Origin: Gnetum montanum
Taxonomy: Eukaryota > Streptophyta > Gnetopsida > Gnetales > Gnetaceae
DNA: 64,000 nucleotides
Direction: 5' to 3'
Assembly (NCBI GenBank): GCA_015680685.1
Contig: MNCI01030017.1
Location: forward strand, 105,119-169,118
Shown: piece after piece, positions 21,246 to 33,065 of the stretch
Layout: each line of letters starts with the position of its first letter
How positions within the stretch are numbered: the stretch's first letter is position 1
Position numbers and translations under genes: made by a program
The notes under the pieces: model-generated
Seen by the model: the letters and a program-made list of their open reading frames with translations, nothing else
What the model was told of the DNA's origin: nothing
Database searches by the model: none

Positions 21246-21889
21246 AGTATCTGTAATACCCACATGGCTACTGCCATTCCACACTATTTTCAATTTCATG
21301 CATAAGTATTCTACTTTCTCTATGATCCTGTTGAATTAGAAATGTTATTCTTACAATTCAAGAATATTCGTATCTTCGTGTTACAAGATTTTCGAGCTAA
21401 GACGGTTTAAGTAAAATAATGTTTTTAAGTAAGATCATTAGAACAATACAATTTGCAAACACCTAAGTATAATATTTTGATCAGATAACTTGAATGATCA
21501 TGTAACCTTTTTCTTTTTCCCCTGGTTCTAGTCTAATTGTGAATGTAATACCGGTATCAGAAAATCACACTTTCTGTCTGAATGTTTATACTGTGTTAGG
21601 CTGAGCAAAAACTAAACGATGTTCAAAAGGCCCTAAAAGAATACTAACAAGCTGTTTCAAGCCTCCATGTAAAATCTTACCAGAAATGTGTGTCCAACTC
21701 CAACAAGTAGGTTCTTGTGAGGATCCTCCTTGAAAGCAAAAATAGCTCTTTGCTAACCTCTTATAAATATATAAAATCTTGAAACCTAAGAAGTCATCTC
21801 TCTCTATAAAAAAATTGTTTTATTAACTAATATACTTTTAATCCAAGCCCATGAACAATGAACTTTACAAAAAGATGTCAATTAAAATT
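21246..21889. repeat. Direct repeat R (left copy), flank of element B
   Basis: About 650 bp, from TAATACCCACATGGCTACT to ATGTCAATTAAAATT, matches 33066-33735 in the same orientation with scattered substitutions and small indels. The left copy stops exactly where B's LTR begins. The right copy runs on into CTACATGGAAATATAAC, which looks like the uninterrupted state. Confidence 0.85.
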
Positions 21890-22791
21890 TGATAAGTGGT
21901 GAAGCATGCAACACCCAACCATACAAGTCACTAAGTGTTCACATGTGACCTCATTGTAATCCATAGATGGACAATGTTTTTATGCTAGTAATTGAGTTAA
22001 GCTTGTGATCGTTGCCTTTCCACTTTCAACTAGTGAAATCTAAGTGTATGGTTTAGGTTACAGTGAGGCATATGATAGCTGATGTTGATTGGCCCATTTT
22101 GCTCCTAAGTGTAGACATAACAAAGATGAAAGTGGATACTAAGTCTAAGTAATAACAAGTAAGTAAATCTATTCTAGCCTACAACAATGAGAATCTATTC
22201 TTGATTCACCATAAATGCCTTGGGCTTATGTAACTGTTACTAGGATTATCAAGTGAGTTTTCTACTGAGCAAATCAAGTGAAACCACTACTGGGATTACT
22301 AAACGATTATACTTAAGCACTCGAAATCAATCATACTCATTGCACTTTAATTATATGCAAGTAAAAATAAAGTGCTTGAAAAAGTAAAGTAGTAAGCTAG
22401 TAAAAGGGTGAATATTATGCTACGTAAACAAAAGAAACTAAGGGAATGTTGCAATGATGGGAAATAGTCTTGATCTTTATTGCTGTCACAACTTGTGCCC
22501 AAGTACAACTTGTTTGAATAAAGATATTGTTCAACTATCACACATCACATTGCGAGCATTCACTCTCTATTGCTAAGTCTAAGTCTAAGAAATCAGACTA
22601 TAAGAGTTTTGTTACTAGTGAAATGAAGAGTTGTTGGATCGTGCATCAAAGTGTCGTATTTATAGTGCTGCACACATCCTAAAACATTGTATCAATTATG
22701 ATGTATCATGTGTAGTGACATTGTATCAACAACATTGTTGATATGATGTCATTGTTACAATGTCACATTAGGACAAAAGTTGACTTTATGA
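21890..22791 (-). repeat. 3' LTR of element B
   Basis: The 902-bp LTR starts TGATAAGTGGTG on the plus strand, the reverse of the family end CCACTCATCA. Its other end (TTATGA) touches the polypurine tract. A TATA box (CACTATAAATACG, minus) lies near 22667. The U3 has ATCAACAATGTTGTTGAT-type palindromes and decayed CpG. It matches C's 5' LTR start (TGATAAAGTC against TCATAAAGTC here). Confidence 0.85.
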
Positions 22792-22801
22792 TACCCCCAT
22801 G
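22792..22801 (-). promoter_or_regulatory. Polypurine tract of element B
   Basis: CATGGGGGTA on the minus strand directly abuts the 3' LTR. The identical ten bases precede the 3' LTR of D at 53781-53790. This tract primes plus-strand DNA synthesis. Confidence 0.8.
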
Positions 22802-25078
22802 ATTGACTAGAAACTCAACCTTGAGTTAAAACAAAATGAGGATGCTATCCCTTAAAAAAATTGGGAGGTATTGACTATACATGACTAATGAACTATTTAC
22901 ATGAGACCGAATGCCATAGTGGTGTTTTTACAAAATTTGACACAAGTGTATGACAAAACAAAACAAAAATTCAAGTAACTTGATGTAGTTTATGTGCTCG
23001 ATGGTGGTGGCTCTTCCATCAGCTACTTCCTCTTATAATCAAGTTTTTTGAACTGATATATGTTGAGTAATGCATGAAGCTTCTCCTCTTCTATCATGGG
23101 ATCATGTATTGTCCATGCTTGTTGAGTAATGTGTGATAGAGTTGGTACATCCCATGGGCATGACAGTTGTAGAAACATTTGATTATCCTTTACATACCAT
23201 GTTATGAACTATCATCGTTCTTCTTCAAATGCCTTAGTTGTTTTTCTTAGTTCTTAGTAATCAAACATTCTGCGAGCTAGGTTAGCTGCTACATCGTTTT
23301 GGCCCTGGTAGCTTGCTTTTGCAACTTTAAGTTTAGAATTTGCCACATGTAGTTTCTACATAGCATCTTTCCTGTCAACAAGTTCTTTCTCATATAAGGC
23401 ATACAGTGTTTCTACTTGTTGCTCCAATTCATTCCTAGGCCTACTTGCTGTTAACATGGCCAAGTTAACGTAGCAAAGATTTGCTAACCCCATGTACTCT
23501 ATAAGATCTTCAATTTGTAGGTCTTTATTTTTGATTTTTGCTTGGTGGACATGGGCTAGACTATCCAATATTGGCTACCAGTCTACATTTTGTGTACAAA
23601 TGGAATTATTCTTAGCTTTGGCCATATGGATTTCTTTCTTGGTATTTTGCTTGTACATGCCTACCTGATCTTGGAAATGCTCTTTGAGTCATTCATGCTT
23701 CTTGGTCTTGTTTTGCCATGCGTTGATATTGATTGTAGATTTCTTTTTGATTATGTGAACTTCTTTCATTGATAAGGTTTAGTTCTCCCAGGCCAAGCGG
23801 CTTATGTCTTGGTTGACATGAACTAACTATTCTTGAATTTGCTAAATGCTTTCCTTGAAAATGTTCTTTTGATGCTCAATGTTGGTCAACTAAGCATTAT
23901 TTATAGTTAATTATTTGTTCTCCTCTTGCAAAGTGGTGAGTGCCTTGGCATGTGCATATGTCTTTGCTTTTGCCATTGATGCATCCCATACTGCCTTCTT
24001 CTTCTCTCATTCCATCTTTATATTTTGGTTAGTGAGGCACTGCACATGGTTTGTTATAAAATGTTCAAGTTGATCAGTTACAACGAACTATGTTGAATCT
24101 CTTTTCTTTGCTCTCAAGGTCATGAGCTCTTCTTGTAGTTTCTGGACTTCATTTTCAACATGCTCTATCTTGGTCTTGGCCATGACCAACTTTCCTTTCA
24201 TGGAAATTAGTTCAGACTAGATTGTGATGATATAGTTGGGGATATCAAAGAGATTTTGCATGCCTTGCCCCATCTGCAATACTATGTCTAATATATGTTC
24301 ATGTTCAGTAGGAATCATTGAGGTTCTAGCTAGGATTTGAGCATCTTGGACTCGAGAGATATCGGTTGGTGGCATAATAAGGCTATTGAAGGACTCCTTG
24401 ATGTGATCAGTGATCACTTTAGTGGCTCTTGCTACATACTGATGCTACATGATCACCATTGTATCTCCTTCTCTAGTTTCCAACATCACTTGGAATGATG
24501 CAAAATTTCCTGAGATTTGTTGTTACCAATTGTCCCCTCCTCTTGACTGTAGTGAATTCTAGCCATTGGTAGGGTTTGTTGAAATAGTAGGTTTGATTGT
24601 ATTATCTCTAACCTTGTAAAGATATGCTTCCCTCTATCTTCATAGTGGCATCGACTTTCTTATTCTTCTAAAATTGAAGAGTTTATCCTAAGTACCATTC
24701 ACCACTGGTTGATATTGTAGGCCATAGGAGAGATGATTGGAGTTGTGTTCTGATGACATCTAGAGCAAACTCCATGAATGGACCAAAACTCAATTCCACA
24801 ATGATTGTGGACATGATTGACTTTTCCTAAATGGATTGGAGGCATTCGAGTGATAGTGTGAGGCACTGTCCTTGTTCAGGTGCTTATGGTGCTTCTACCT
24901 TCACTTGCGCCAAGTGATCAGTAGTAGGTGTTTGTTGAGGGATACTAAAAGACTAGGCTTCCTACTCTACATGCTTTGTTAGTGGAGTTTGTTCTCTAGT
25001 ATGGCCTCTCCCTCAGCCTCTTGGTCTCTTGCTTTTGGGTTGTGAGGGTCCTTCTTCTAGTATCGTCTCCAGGGTCAT
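22802..25078 (-). pseudogene. Accessory coiled-coil ORF of element B
   Basis: The start is set by comparison with C: in both copies an ATG directly follows TTGATTGCAG. The N-terminus has a basic SKRPRG-GRG patch. A block matching C's EWYLGETLQFWQNREVDAIV follows near 24700. Then comes DHIKESFNSLIMPPTDISRV (24417-24217), and last a long coiled coil with KNKDLQIEDLIEYMGLANL, ELEQQVETLYALYEKELVD (23568-23356). Full length would be about 740 codons. C has the same order. No enzyme domain is recognised. It lies 3' of gag-protease and next to the polypurine tract, so it is the last gene of the element. Several stops and frameshifts. Confidence 0.75.
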
Positions 25079-25140
25079 CTGCAATCAACAAGGATTTGAT
25101 ATTATTAGAATGTTCATATAAACTCATAATAGTGTTTTAC
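25079..25140 (-). other. Candidate short intron ahead of B's accessory ORF
   Basis: On the minus strand GAGCAAG/GTAAAAC (donor) and TTGATTGCAG/ATG (acceptor) enclose 62 nt. C has the same pair (GAGTAAG/GTACTA and TTGATTGCAG/ATG) with 63 nt. This is shorter than usual for plants, so splicing is uncertain; the conserved block may simply be the leader. Confidence 0.3.
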
Positions 25141-25639
25141 CTTGCTCATACCCTTGGTTAGATCAATTTTTTATCATATTATGATTACAGAGTTAGAAGA
25201 ATTTTCAAAAAGAAACCCCTTAGACATTGCATCTTTAATGTTCATGACCTTCCACACTTATTATTGCATTGCTCATAATGCCTTAGAATTAATTGAAATG
25301 GTTTATTAGGAGGATTTATTGAATTATTTGGCTTGAATTTACTTAATTCATGATAATATTCTTAATGTTACATCTTACTTACCCTTAGACTTATCTTTTG
25401 GTATTAGAAAATTTTTCAAAAGTTGTGGCTTAAATTGCTTAAATTTCCTCAATTTCATCACCCACAACTACGTTGAGCACTTTAGGATCAACAAGATTCA
25501 AAAATTTTGAAAATCAGAGCTGTGGGAACAAAGTTATGGCTTATGGAAGGTAGCTTGTTAGAGCTCATAAAATAAATAGCAAAAACTTCTCTTGTGGCAA
25601 ATGAGAGAAATGAAAATTTCACTAACTCCCCATGCCTAT

Positions 25640-25745
25640 ATATACTATTTTTATAAAAGTGACATCATTGTTACGACATCGTATCAACAACATCACCTTA
25701 AAAAATTTCAATTTTCAGAGCAATTTCTCATGAAAAATGAGTCAA
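25640..25745 (-). promoter_or_regulatory. Internal LTR-like promoter of element B
   Basis: The minus strand reads GATGTTGTTGATACGATGTC, then GTAACAATGATGTCAC, then TTTATAAAAATAGTATATAT, a TATA region. The same words GTTGTTGATACAATGTCAC and GTAACAATGAC stand in the U3 of B's own 3' LTR. It lies about 550 bp upstream of the accessory ATG. C has a promoter at the matching place. It probably drives a separate mRNA for the accessory ORF. Confidence 0.55.
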
Positions 25746-27739
25746 ACGGAATGATTGGAAGACAGTAAGCATTTCCATAGGGTCTTAAAGTAGTCATGAT
25801 GCCCATACATTGAAAATGAGGTGTTTCAAGTTCATAAATAAGGAATTTCAAGTTATGAAAATTTATTAAGTGTATATATTATGAATGAAAGGTTATAAGT
25901 ACATGGAAAGATTTTTGAAAGTAAGGGAAGTATTTATTAGAGTTTTGGATGATCTTGGAAGGCACAAGATGATGTGAAGTTGCTTGCAAAGTATGAGATA
26001 CAAAAGTTATACAAGTGGATCCTCCCCAAAGTAGGCTTCATCCCTTAGTGACCTTGTATAACCATGCCTACAAGTCACTTAAGAAGTTGAATGTAAGGCA
26101 TACTTGTTGAGCAAAACACACATATTAGTATTGCCAGGTTGGAAAAATAATAGTATATTACACAAATCCACAAGTTATGATTTAATATATAGTGAGATGA
26201 GATGGACAGTATAAGGGATTATTGAAATCAAGATGTGAGGTGTCTAACCATAGGCACAATGAATCCTTGTGTGTTATTGGTGGTTAAAGTAATCATTAGC
26301 CTTTTGTTCCAAGATCTAAACCAAGTCTAGACCACTTTCTAGTGACATCACATTGTTTCATTTTCTAGATTCATAACTATAAGATTATCACTATTGCAAA
26401 GAGTACTACCACTTAGCATATTGTCCAAGGGAAGAGTTTATTAATTGCACTTTTTATGCTTTTTTTTTAGATTCTTGAGAAGCCACCTACCTTTAGGCAT
26501 GGGTAACGTGTCTTTCCAATGGAACCCCTAGAAACTTATTCTTGTGCAATGATTTTATTTTTGACTGTATGAACATTACCAAAGGCCTACCTTCAAGCAT
26601 GGGTAACATCTCTTTCCAATGACATGGTAAGGTAGCACTTATTATACTCTTACTCCCATTTTTCGTTAAATTTACAAGGATATAATACATCTTTAGTAAT
26701 AGGATAAGACTCATAGTAATAATCTAAGAAAATCCATAAATCCCCTTGATATCACACCCTTTGCATTCCCACTTGGTTCTTCACTCTTCGGTCGAGGCAT
26801 AATGATCACAGGTTTATTCTTAGTTGTATTATGAGAAGAATATCAGTATGGCCATGGTAAGAACTTCTTATTATTGGAATGGGTAGATAGATGTTGTGGC
26901 TCACTGTATAGAGAATCATTCCCTTATGATTGATCATATAGAGAAATATTCACCTTATTGGGACTACATCTTACCTTATTTAGTGTGTTTTATTGGAAAA
27001 TGACAAAAATATGTACAAGTAAAATGAGACAAAAAACATGAAGAACATGAAATATTAGAAAGAATATCAATAATTAAAAAGATAAAAATAATGAAAAATT
27101 ATCAAAGAAAATGAAAATTTCAAGAAATGAAAAAGTATAAAAGAAAAGGAAAGATATCAAAGAATGTGAAAATTTGGTAAGGAATGTGAAAAAGTATAAT
27201 AAGAAATTATAAACAAAAAATAATTGTAAAAAAAAGTTTGAAAAACACTTATTAATTCCTAAATCAAGAGAAGACATCTGCCCCATAAGTGCACTCATGG
27301 ACGAGTGTTTGGAAAGTGCACCATACATCCCCTAGATCATACACTCTAGGTTGCTCACTTATCATCCTTAGTGATTTAGTTTTTTTGTTATTATGCTAGG
27401 TAATCTTGATGGTAATCAAATTTTGATCATCTATGGGTATATATTTTGTTGGACTATATGGTCTTTGAATTTTAGAGGGTCCAACTATACTCTCTTATTG
27501 ATTCCTAAATTTCAATTTCAAGTCCTCAGCTTCTCTATTTGCTGGTGTATGATTCTGGTTTAATATTTTCATTTGTGGGCTCTTAGTTTGGGTTATTTTC
27601 TTATAATAGAAGTTAATAAGTGAGTTAGCTTATTCCATGCATGTTTTAGACAATTCTAAGTTCTTAGTTTTTGGCCACTAGGTGTCCTTTACTCATGCTT
27701 CTTCTCGTACACACACTTGTTTCTTACTTTTGTTGTGGA
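25746..27739 (-). other. Untranslated region between protease and internal promoter (B)
   Basis: No coding domain. It contains an A-rich stretch on the plus strand (27000-27240; T-rich in element orientation) that has counterparts after protease in C (56260-56440) and D (51950-52060). A short duplication around GCATGGGTAACGTGTCTTTC recurs near 26500 and 26605. Blocks match C's 56.5-57.4 kb, so the region is conserved within the family though non-coding. Confidence 0.6.
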
Positions 27740-27962
27740 CTAATGTAAGGATAGTGTTAACATTCTAAAGTGTCGGTCCACAATTGCACCATTCTTTATC
27801 ATTGGTAATGCATGGAATCCTTTGTGTGTTTATGGTTCCCTGCATGTCCTCCTTAGAGATTTTTACAAATAAATCTCTCATTCTTAACTTAGCATTAGTT
27901 GTGCTAAGCCATGCTCTCCCCATAATTATAGGAAATTTCCTATCATCAGTCTTCACATTAAT
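27740..27962 (-). pseudogene. Protease, C-terminal half (element B)
   Basis: The frame NVKTDDRKFPIIMGRAWLST, then LRMRDLFVKISKEDMQGTI is the second half of a retroviral-type aspartic protease; PIIMGRAWL corresponds to the ILGR-WL box. It is cut off from its N-terminal half (29265-29480) by the LINE at 27963-29255. Protease matures Gag. Confidence 0.85.
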
Positions 27963-29255
27963 TTCCTATTAAGATCAACCCTACTCTTCTCTGTAAATTA
28001 TGTCCATGGTTGTTACCTTTGTCATCCATTCCCCTTGCCATTACGAATGCTAAGGTTGCTACCTCTTGGTTTTGGAATGGAGTTATTTCTCTTAGCTATC
28101 GTAGACTCGATGATTAATGGATTTCTAGGGAAGTGTTTAATAATTTGTATGGGGCGTCTAAAGCAATGCACCATTGCCTAGCTTGGGTTTATACTTTTAT
28201 TCATTTCCGTTTGCAATCAAACATTTTGGTGCAAAGTCCTTTTCATGACCTCTAATGGATTAATGGGTTGAAACTTTTACCTTATAAGTTGCATGTCCCC
28301 TTTCAGCTTCTGCATGACTCATTAAGTATCATTCAACAATGTAACAAGTTTTGGCACAAACAAGGGTTAGAACAATTCTAGATCCTCCTCTTTAAATGTA
28401 TTTAAAAACTACAAACTCTCACTAAAATTAAATAGTTCCTTTGGTGTCTCCTTCACCAAGGTTTTCCTATTAGCAAACATCTTGAATATCTTGGGATGCA
28501 CAATCCTACTTGCCCTCTCTGTGGTGGTAAAGAGGATTTTGTTCATGTGTTTTGGTAATGCCCCTTTGCACAGCATGTGTGGACATGGGCCTCCAAAGTT
28601 ATTCCATCGTGCAAGCTATCTCAAGATGATGTTATATTTGGCTTTTTTTCCAAACACTTCTGCTAATTTCAAATTTTTGTGGAAAGTTATTAGGCTTATT
28701 ATTCTATATTATATTTGAAAGCGTAGATGTAATGTTGTCTTTCAAAGAATTGATTATTCCAATATATGTCATCTAACTATTAGGAAGAAATTGTAGATCT
28801 TCCACCTCGTTTATTTCTAACTCAAATCTCAAGCATCAAAGTTCAAAATGGATATTCATGAGTTGATTCATCTCTTGCAACCTTGGGAAAGACCCACGAT
28901 TTCAAGCAACCTTCTTCAATAGGATTCGCTGCATAGAAGCTTCCCTTCTTGAATTTCAGTAGAGTCACTAAATAGAAGTCTCTCTATATATTCTTGAGCA
29001 TTATCTGCCTTGTCCAATTTTTTGCCAATCTTTCTCTTCTATTAGGTCAGTTGATCTTAGTAGATGGTAGTTCCCTAGACTAGGTTTCTTCCTTTCTAGA
29101 TCAATTATTTATGAGGACATTTCCTAGAGTAACATCCCCAATAGTTTAAGCTTTCCTTCTCTATCTATTCTATGTGACTTAATGTGGATTATGTATTTAA
29201 TACTCTTTTACTATTAATAAAATTTATTTTTTGGGGTTCAACACCCCCTGCCCTC
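27963..29255 (+). mobile_element. LINE (L1-type), 5'-truncated, inserted in element B protease
   Basis: CACATTAAT flanks both ends (27954-27962 and 29256-29264), a 9-bp target duplication. Joining the flanks restores the protease reading order. Inside, the plus strand encodes the zf-RVT domain at the end of ORF2: GFPISKHLEYLGMHNPTCPL, CGGKEDFVHVFW, CPFAQHVWTWA (about 28440-28620). Upstream sequence is decayed ORF2; downstream is a 3' UTR with AATAAAATTTATTTTTTGGG near the end. The insertion is 1293 bp. Confidence 0.88.
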
Positions 29256-29264
29256 CACATTAAT

Positions 29265-29480
29265 CAGTAGAAAATCCATTGGATAAGACAAATTGGTCTA
29301 CTAGCTCTAACTTTATATTACACTTCTTTAAAGGAAGCAGGTTTCATGCTTTGTATGTTTATTAAGATATCAAGTTTACTTCAAAACTTTAGTCTAGTAG
29401 AGCCTTGCATGATGAATTTCTAGTTACTTGTAAATAAACCAAAGGATTTTTTGGATTAATTCTTTTCTTAGGAAGTGGTC
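29265..29480 (-). pseudogene. Protease, N-terminal half (element B)
   Basis: Minus strand: QVTRNSSCKALLD, then SFEVNLIS, then NLLPLKKCNIKLELVDQF, and, after a frameshift, PMDFLLINVE. This matches D's protease (KALLNLSSGVNLIS and LPPLKKSNIRLELADQ). The catalytic loop (DLGS-type) is damaged: Asp is kept in LLD but followed by a stop. The frame is resumed beyond the LINE at 27962. Confidence 0.8.
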
Positions 29481-29851
29481 CTACCTTTATCTAGTCTATT
29501 ACTATTTCTGTTAACATGACCATTTTCAGTTTCTGAGCTAATTTTTGGGGAAGCAGGGTGTTGGTAGGAGGATCTATCATAGGGAAAACTTATCTCAATG
29601 AAGTTCTAATTCTACCAACCTTTTTTGGACTTATCCTAAAGAAAGGACATTTCTTAGATTTGTCCTTACTATTGCTGGTAAAATCCTCTATCTGTACATT
29701 CACTATCCTCGTAGTACTTTTCTATTGAGGTTATGATGGTAGTTCCTCCTACATGACAAGTGGTGGCATAGATGGTAGATGGTGAGAAGGCTGACTGAAT
29801 GGACCAATTGCTTGTTGATGCATGTTTGGATTGGAATCCATCCTTGGAGGT
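29481..29851 (-). pseudogene. Gag-protease linker of element B (after solo LTR)
   Basis: Minus-strand translation MDSNPNMHQQAIGPFSQPSH, VNVQIEDFTSNSKDKSKK and IDXIKVGPLPKKRINPKNPL matches the linker ahead of protease in C. It is separated from the rest of gag by the solo LTR. Confidence 0.65.
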
Positions 29852-30711
29852 TGATGAGCAGTGAGGTACCCCTACGTCCAACCATATGACTCACTAAGGC
29901 ATTTACGTGCGATTTGGTCAAATTTTATGGACCTATAGTTCTCCAGTGCACTAGTTTCTCTAGGAAGTGAAATGGGCATTGAGAACATTCATTGTCTTCC
30001 CAACTACACTTGTCAAGCTTAAGGGTATGGTTTAAGTGTAACTGAGATACATGATCTTTCTCATTTTATGTTTTATAAGTTTAATCGCCTACAACAAGAA
30101 TGAAAGGTAGAGTAATTTAAGATCTATTTCATTTATTGCCTAGCTAGCCTAACACAAGTACCCATCTCACTTTCATGCACACATCTTGAACACATATAGT
30201 GCTATTGGGCTACTAAACATTAAGCATTGCTAGGTTACTAAGCACTATATGTATGCTCAAAGTGTTTGTGCTTGTGGTTATTAACAACTAGAAATTAATT
30301 ACTTAATTTAAATGCATTAAATTAAAGTGCATGAAAGTAAAGTGCATTAAAGGAAACATTAATCTATTCTTAGTGCTACAAGGATTATCAATAGAGTTCA
30401 TTTTTATTCCTATCATACTATTGCACTCAGGTACATCAGTGTTTGAACAAAGATCCGTACACACTTAAACTCCTGCTGCGGGCACTTAGAAAATATTCTA
30501 ACTTCAGAGAAAACAAACTGCAAGAGCTTCACTACTATAACTGAAAAACTATATGGAAATTGTGAGCCCAAGTGTTATATTTATAGGCCGACGTATATCT
30601 CGTGATATTGGACATCTGACATCGCATCTTGGCTTTGACATTGGATACCTAATGTCAAGGCTCCGATATCAGGTATACAATATCAAAGCATGCAAAAAAC
30701 ATAATTCATCA
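29852..30711 (-). mobile_element. Solo LTR of the B/C/D family (TSD GAGGT)
   Basis: 860 bp, starting TGATGAGCAGTGAGG and ending ATAATTCATCA, with GAGGT on both sides (29847-29851, 30712-30716). Minus orientation, TATAAAT at plus 30579-30585 reversed. It sits in gag of element B, a relative of itself. It is smaller and more CpG-decayed than the solo LTR at 8734. Confidence 0.93.
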
Positions 30712-32909
30712 GAGGTGTAGGTTTATGTTACTCAAGTGGATAGTATTGATGAGTTTGAACTACTACATTTCCCAGAGAAATTAGATGTTGGACATAGTAT
30801 CCATAAGGATCTGGTTGTTGATATAGGTAATACTGTCGTGGTGGTGGCATTACCCATGATTGTGGTTGTTGCCACTACTAATGATACTACTCTTGTGGTT
30901 GCAGATAAGCTCCACTATGATAATAGGCTAGTTGGAAGGTTTGCCGGTAGTTACCTTGAGAATAAGGTAACCATTTGGGCATTTTCTTTTTGATGAATCT
31001 TGGGTTTAGTGCATATGCCCCCATCTCTTGAAAATGTGCCATGACAAGGCAATAGCCCTTAGGGTGATCATACTAGCACACAGAACATTCTTCCTCCTCA
31101 TCTATGCTTGTACCTAAATAGTCTACCACCGAAGCTACCTTTTCTTTTCATCCAAAAAATCTTTTCTTCTTTTTATCCTTACCTTTACTGAAGGCTTGCC
31201 CAATTCTTTCATCTAAAATCTTTAGAACTATTGTAAACTTTTCATCGATCAAATCCCACATCTTTTCTATGTTATTTACTATATTTTTAATAAATTTCTG
31301 AATAGGTAGTGTCTTTTTCTATATTACCTTGTCCAAGGTTTCCTCTTCTTGTTGATCATACACATATATACCTCTTTTTCTAATAGATGGATCTTTGTTG
31401 TACTCCTCAACTGATTCTCTCTTCATCAGTTCACCGTGTTCCTTTGACACTTGATCAATGAGTCTCTAGATGCAATGGGCGGTAATTTCAGACAATCTTC
31501 CTTGGGCATAAACCCCAAGGGTTTCCCTAGTTTTTTTAGAGCCCATTGACAATGTGCCTAAGTTACTCCCTTTGGGAAAATCTCTAGCCTAGGCACTAAT
31601 GTAAAAGTGAATAGTATCTGCTCATTGCCACATCAAGGGATTCATGGATCCCTTGCTTCCATCCTTGAATTTGTTTTCCTAAGATTGGACACCCAAGAGT
31701 AGGTTTGATATTTGTCATTAAAAAGTTCAAGCATGGTACTCCACCTTATGATTAATTCCAATTCTAATGATCTATACCAACTTTCAGCCTATGTGACAAG
31801 TGTCTGAGGGAACAACCTGAGTTTCTATGTTTTGTAGGGTGTAACATTATGGAATGCTTGAAGGTGGTGTTGTGGATCTGTGTTGTATCCACCCTCAAAT
31901 TTGGACATGTTGTTCATATATAATCACTTAATATGGGTATCCCTTACATGTTTGGTTGGAATGTGAATAGCTTTCCTTATATTGACCATGCTATGAGTAG
32001 CCATTAGGGGTTCTTCACGATCTTGGGGTTTGTGTGCTCTATTATAGTGGTGCCCCCTTTAATGCTCATACCTCTCTTGTTCTTCATGTCTATCCCTGTT
32101 TCTTCTTGTTTCATGTTGTTCATCTTCCTCATTTGATTGTCCTGGGCAATAATCATGTTGGTCATGAGTCCAATGTCTTTTTTTGTCATGGTCTCTATAC
32201 TTGTGTTCCCTTAGATCAAAGTCCATTGATGATCATGAGGATGAAGATGAAGCCATAGGAGAATAGTGTTGGCTAGTCCTCCTTTTGTGACTTTGATATT
32301 CTTCCTTTTGAGATCCAATAGAAGCTCTCGACCTCGAGTACTACTTGTACTTAGAGTTTATTGTGTCTTGTTGAGGTGTCTCTGCTAAGGCGAAATGTAG
32401 TTGCACTTTGATAGGTTCTTCTAGACAAATAATAGACATTTGAGAATGAACTTCATGATCTTGATAGAATTTTTATGCTACAAACACATCTCCATCAAGT
32501 TCTTCTAAGAAAATAGAAGAGTTGATTTGCTTTCCTTTGTTGTAAACATGTTTGGTCTCCATGGCAGCATCTCTTTGCACTTGTGCTCTATGGGTTGGCA
32601 GGGTCTCATCATGTGTTTGGTCACATGGTATCCTTCTTGTGCATGACTCATATTCACCCCCTTTAGAGTTTTTTGAAGCATTGTGAGTGTTGAATGCTTT
32701 GGAGGGAAAACAATGTTGCCTTGTAGGTCTCTCAATCTCATTTTCCCATCTTGGTGAAAGATTAACGTAGAATTAGGATAGTAGGGATCATTATGAGCGT
32801 ATGAGATTCTTATTTGCATCGACATACTCCAGTCTTCCTCATCATTTACTTTGTCATTGCCCTTTTTCATCTTGTTTGCAAGTGATAGTTTGTCTTTAGT
32901 TGAAGCCAT
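30712..32909 (-). pseudogene. Gag of element B
   Basis: Starts at ATG 32909: MASTKDKLSLANKMKKGND, DEEDWSMSMQIRISYAHNDP, LIFHQDGKMRLRDLQGNIVF. This N-terminal domain is shared with C (45718) and D (48468) and is unfamiliar to me. The central Retrotrans_gag part includes AESWYRSLELELIIRWSTML and NDKYQTYSWVSNLRK (about 31800-31640). Near 31080-31042 stands the zinc-knuckle-like CSVC, YDHPKGYC, then a Pro/Gln/Tyr-rich tail (WLPYSQGNYRQ, QPDPYGYYVQH). Stops are frequent. Gag would form the particle and bind RNA. Confidence 0.8.
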
Positions 32910-33065
32910 GTTATGATTATGATGCTTGGTTAAGTGTTTGTATTGTTAAGATTGTTTCAAAGATATGGAAGTTGACTTTAGATTTTCTGTATGCAACGAA
33001 CTTTGTAAAATCAATTACTCAACACACATTGACACATCCCTAGCAATGACAACTTTGCATTGTGA

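Larger units (their letters stand above)
21890..33047 (-). mobile_element. Ty3-type element B (gag-PR-accessory ORF, no pol)
   Basis: Read on the minus strand: primer-site remnant (CCTAGCAAT, plus 33039-33047), gag (32909 onward), protease, T-rich leader, LTR-like internal promoter, accessory coiled-coil ORF (25078-22802), polypurine tract and 3' LTR. No RT, RNase H or integrase sequence is present anywhere inside. It is interrupted by a solo LTR (29852-30711) and a LINE (27963-29255). The 5' LTR is missing: the junction at about 33047 falls inside the primer site and runs into the second copy of repeat R. Confidence 0.85.

Noticed and set aside
30736-30993. 85-codon plus-strand frame rich in Val
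   Set aside because: It is the reverse of the Pro/Gln/Tyr-rich gag tail of element B.
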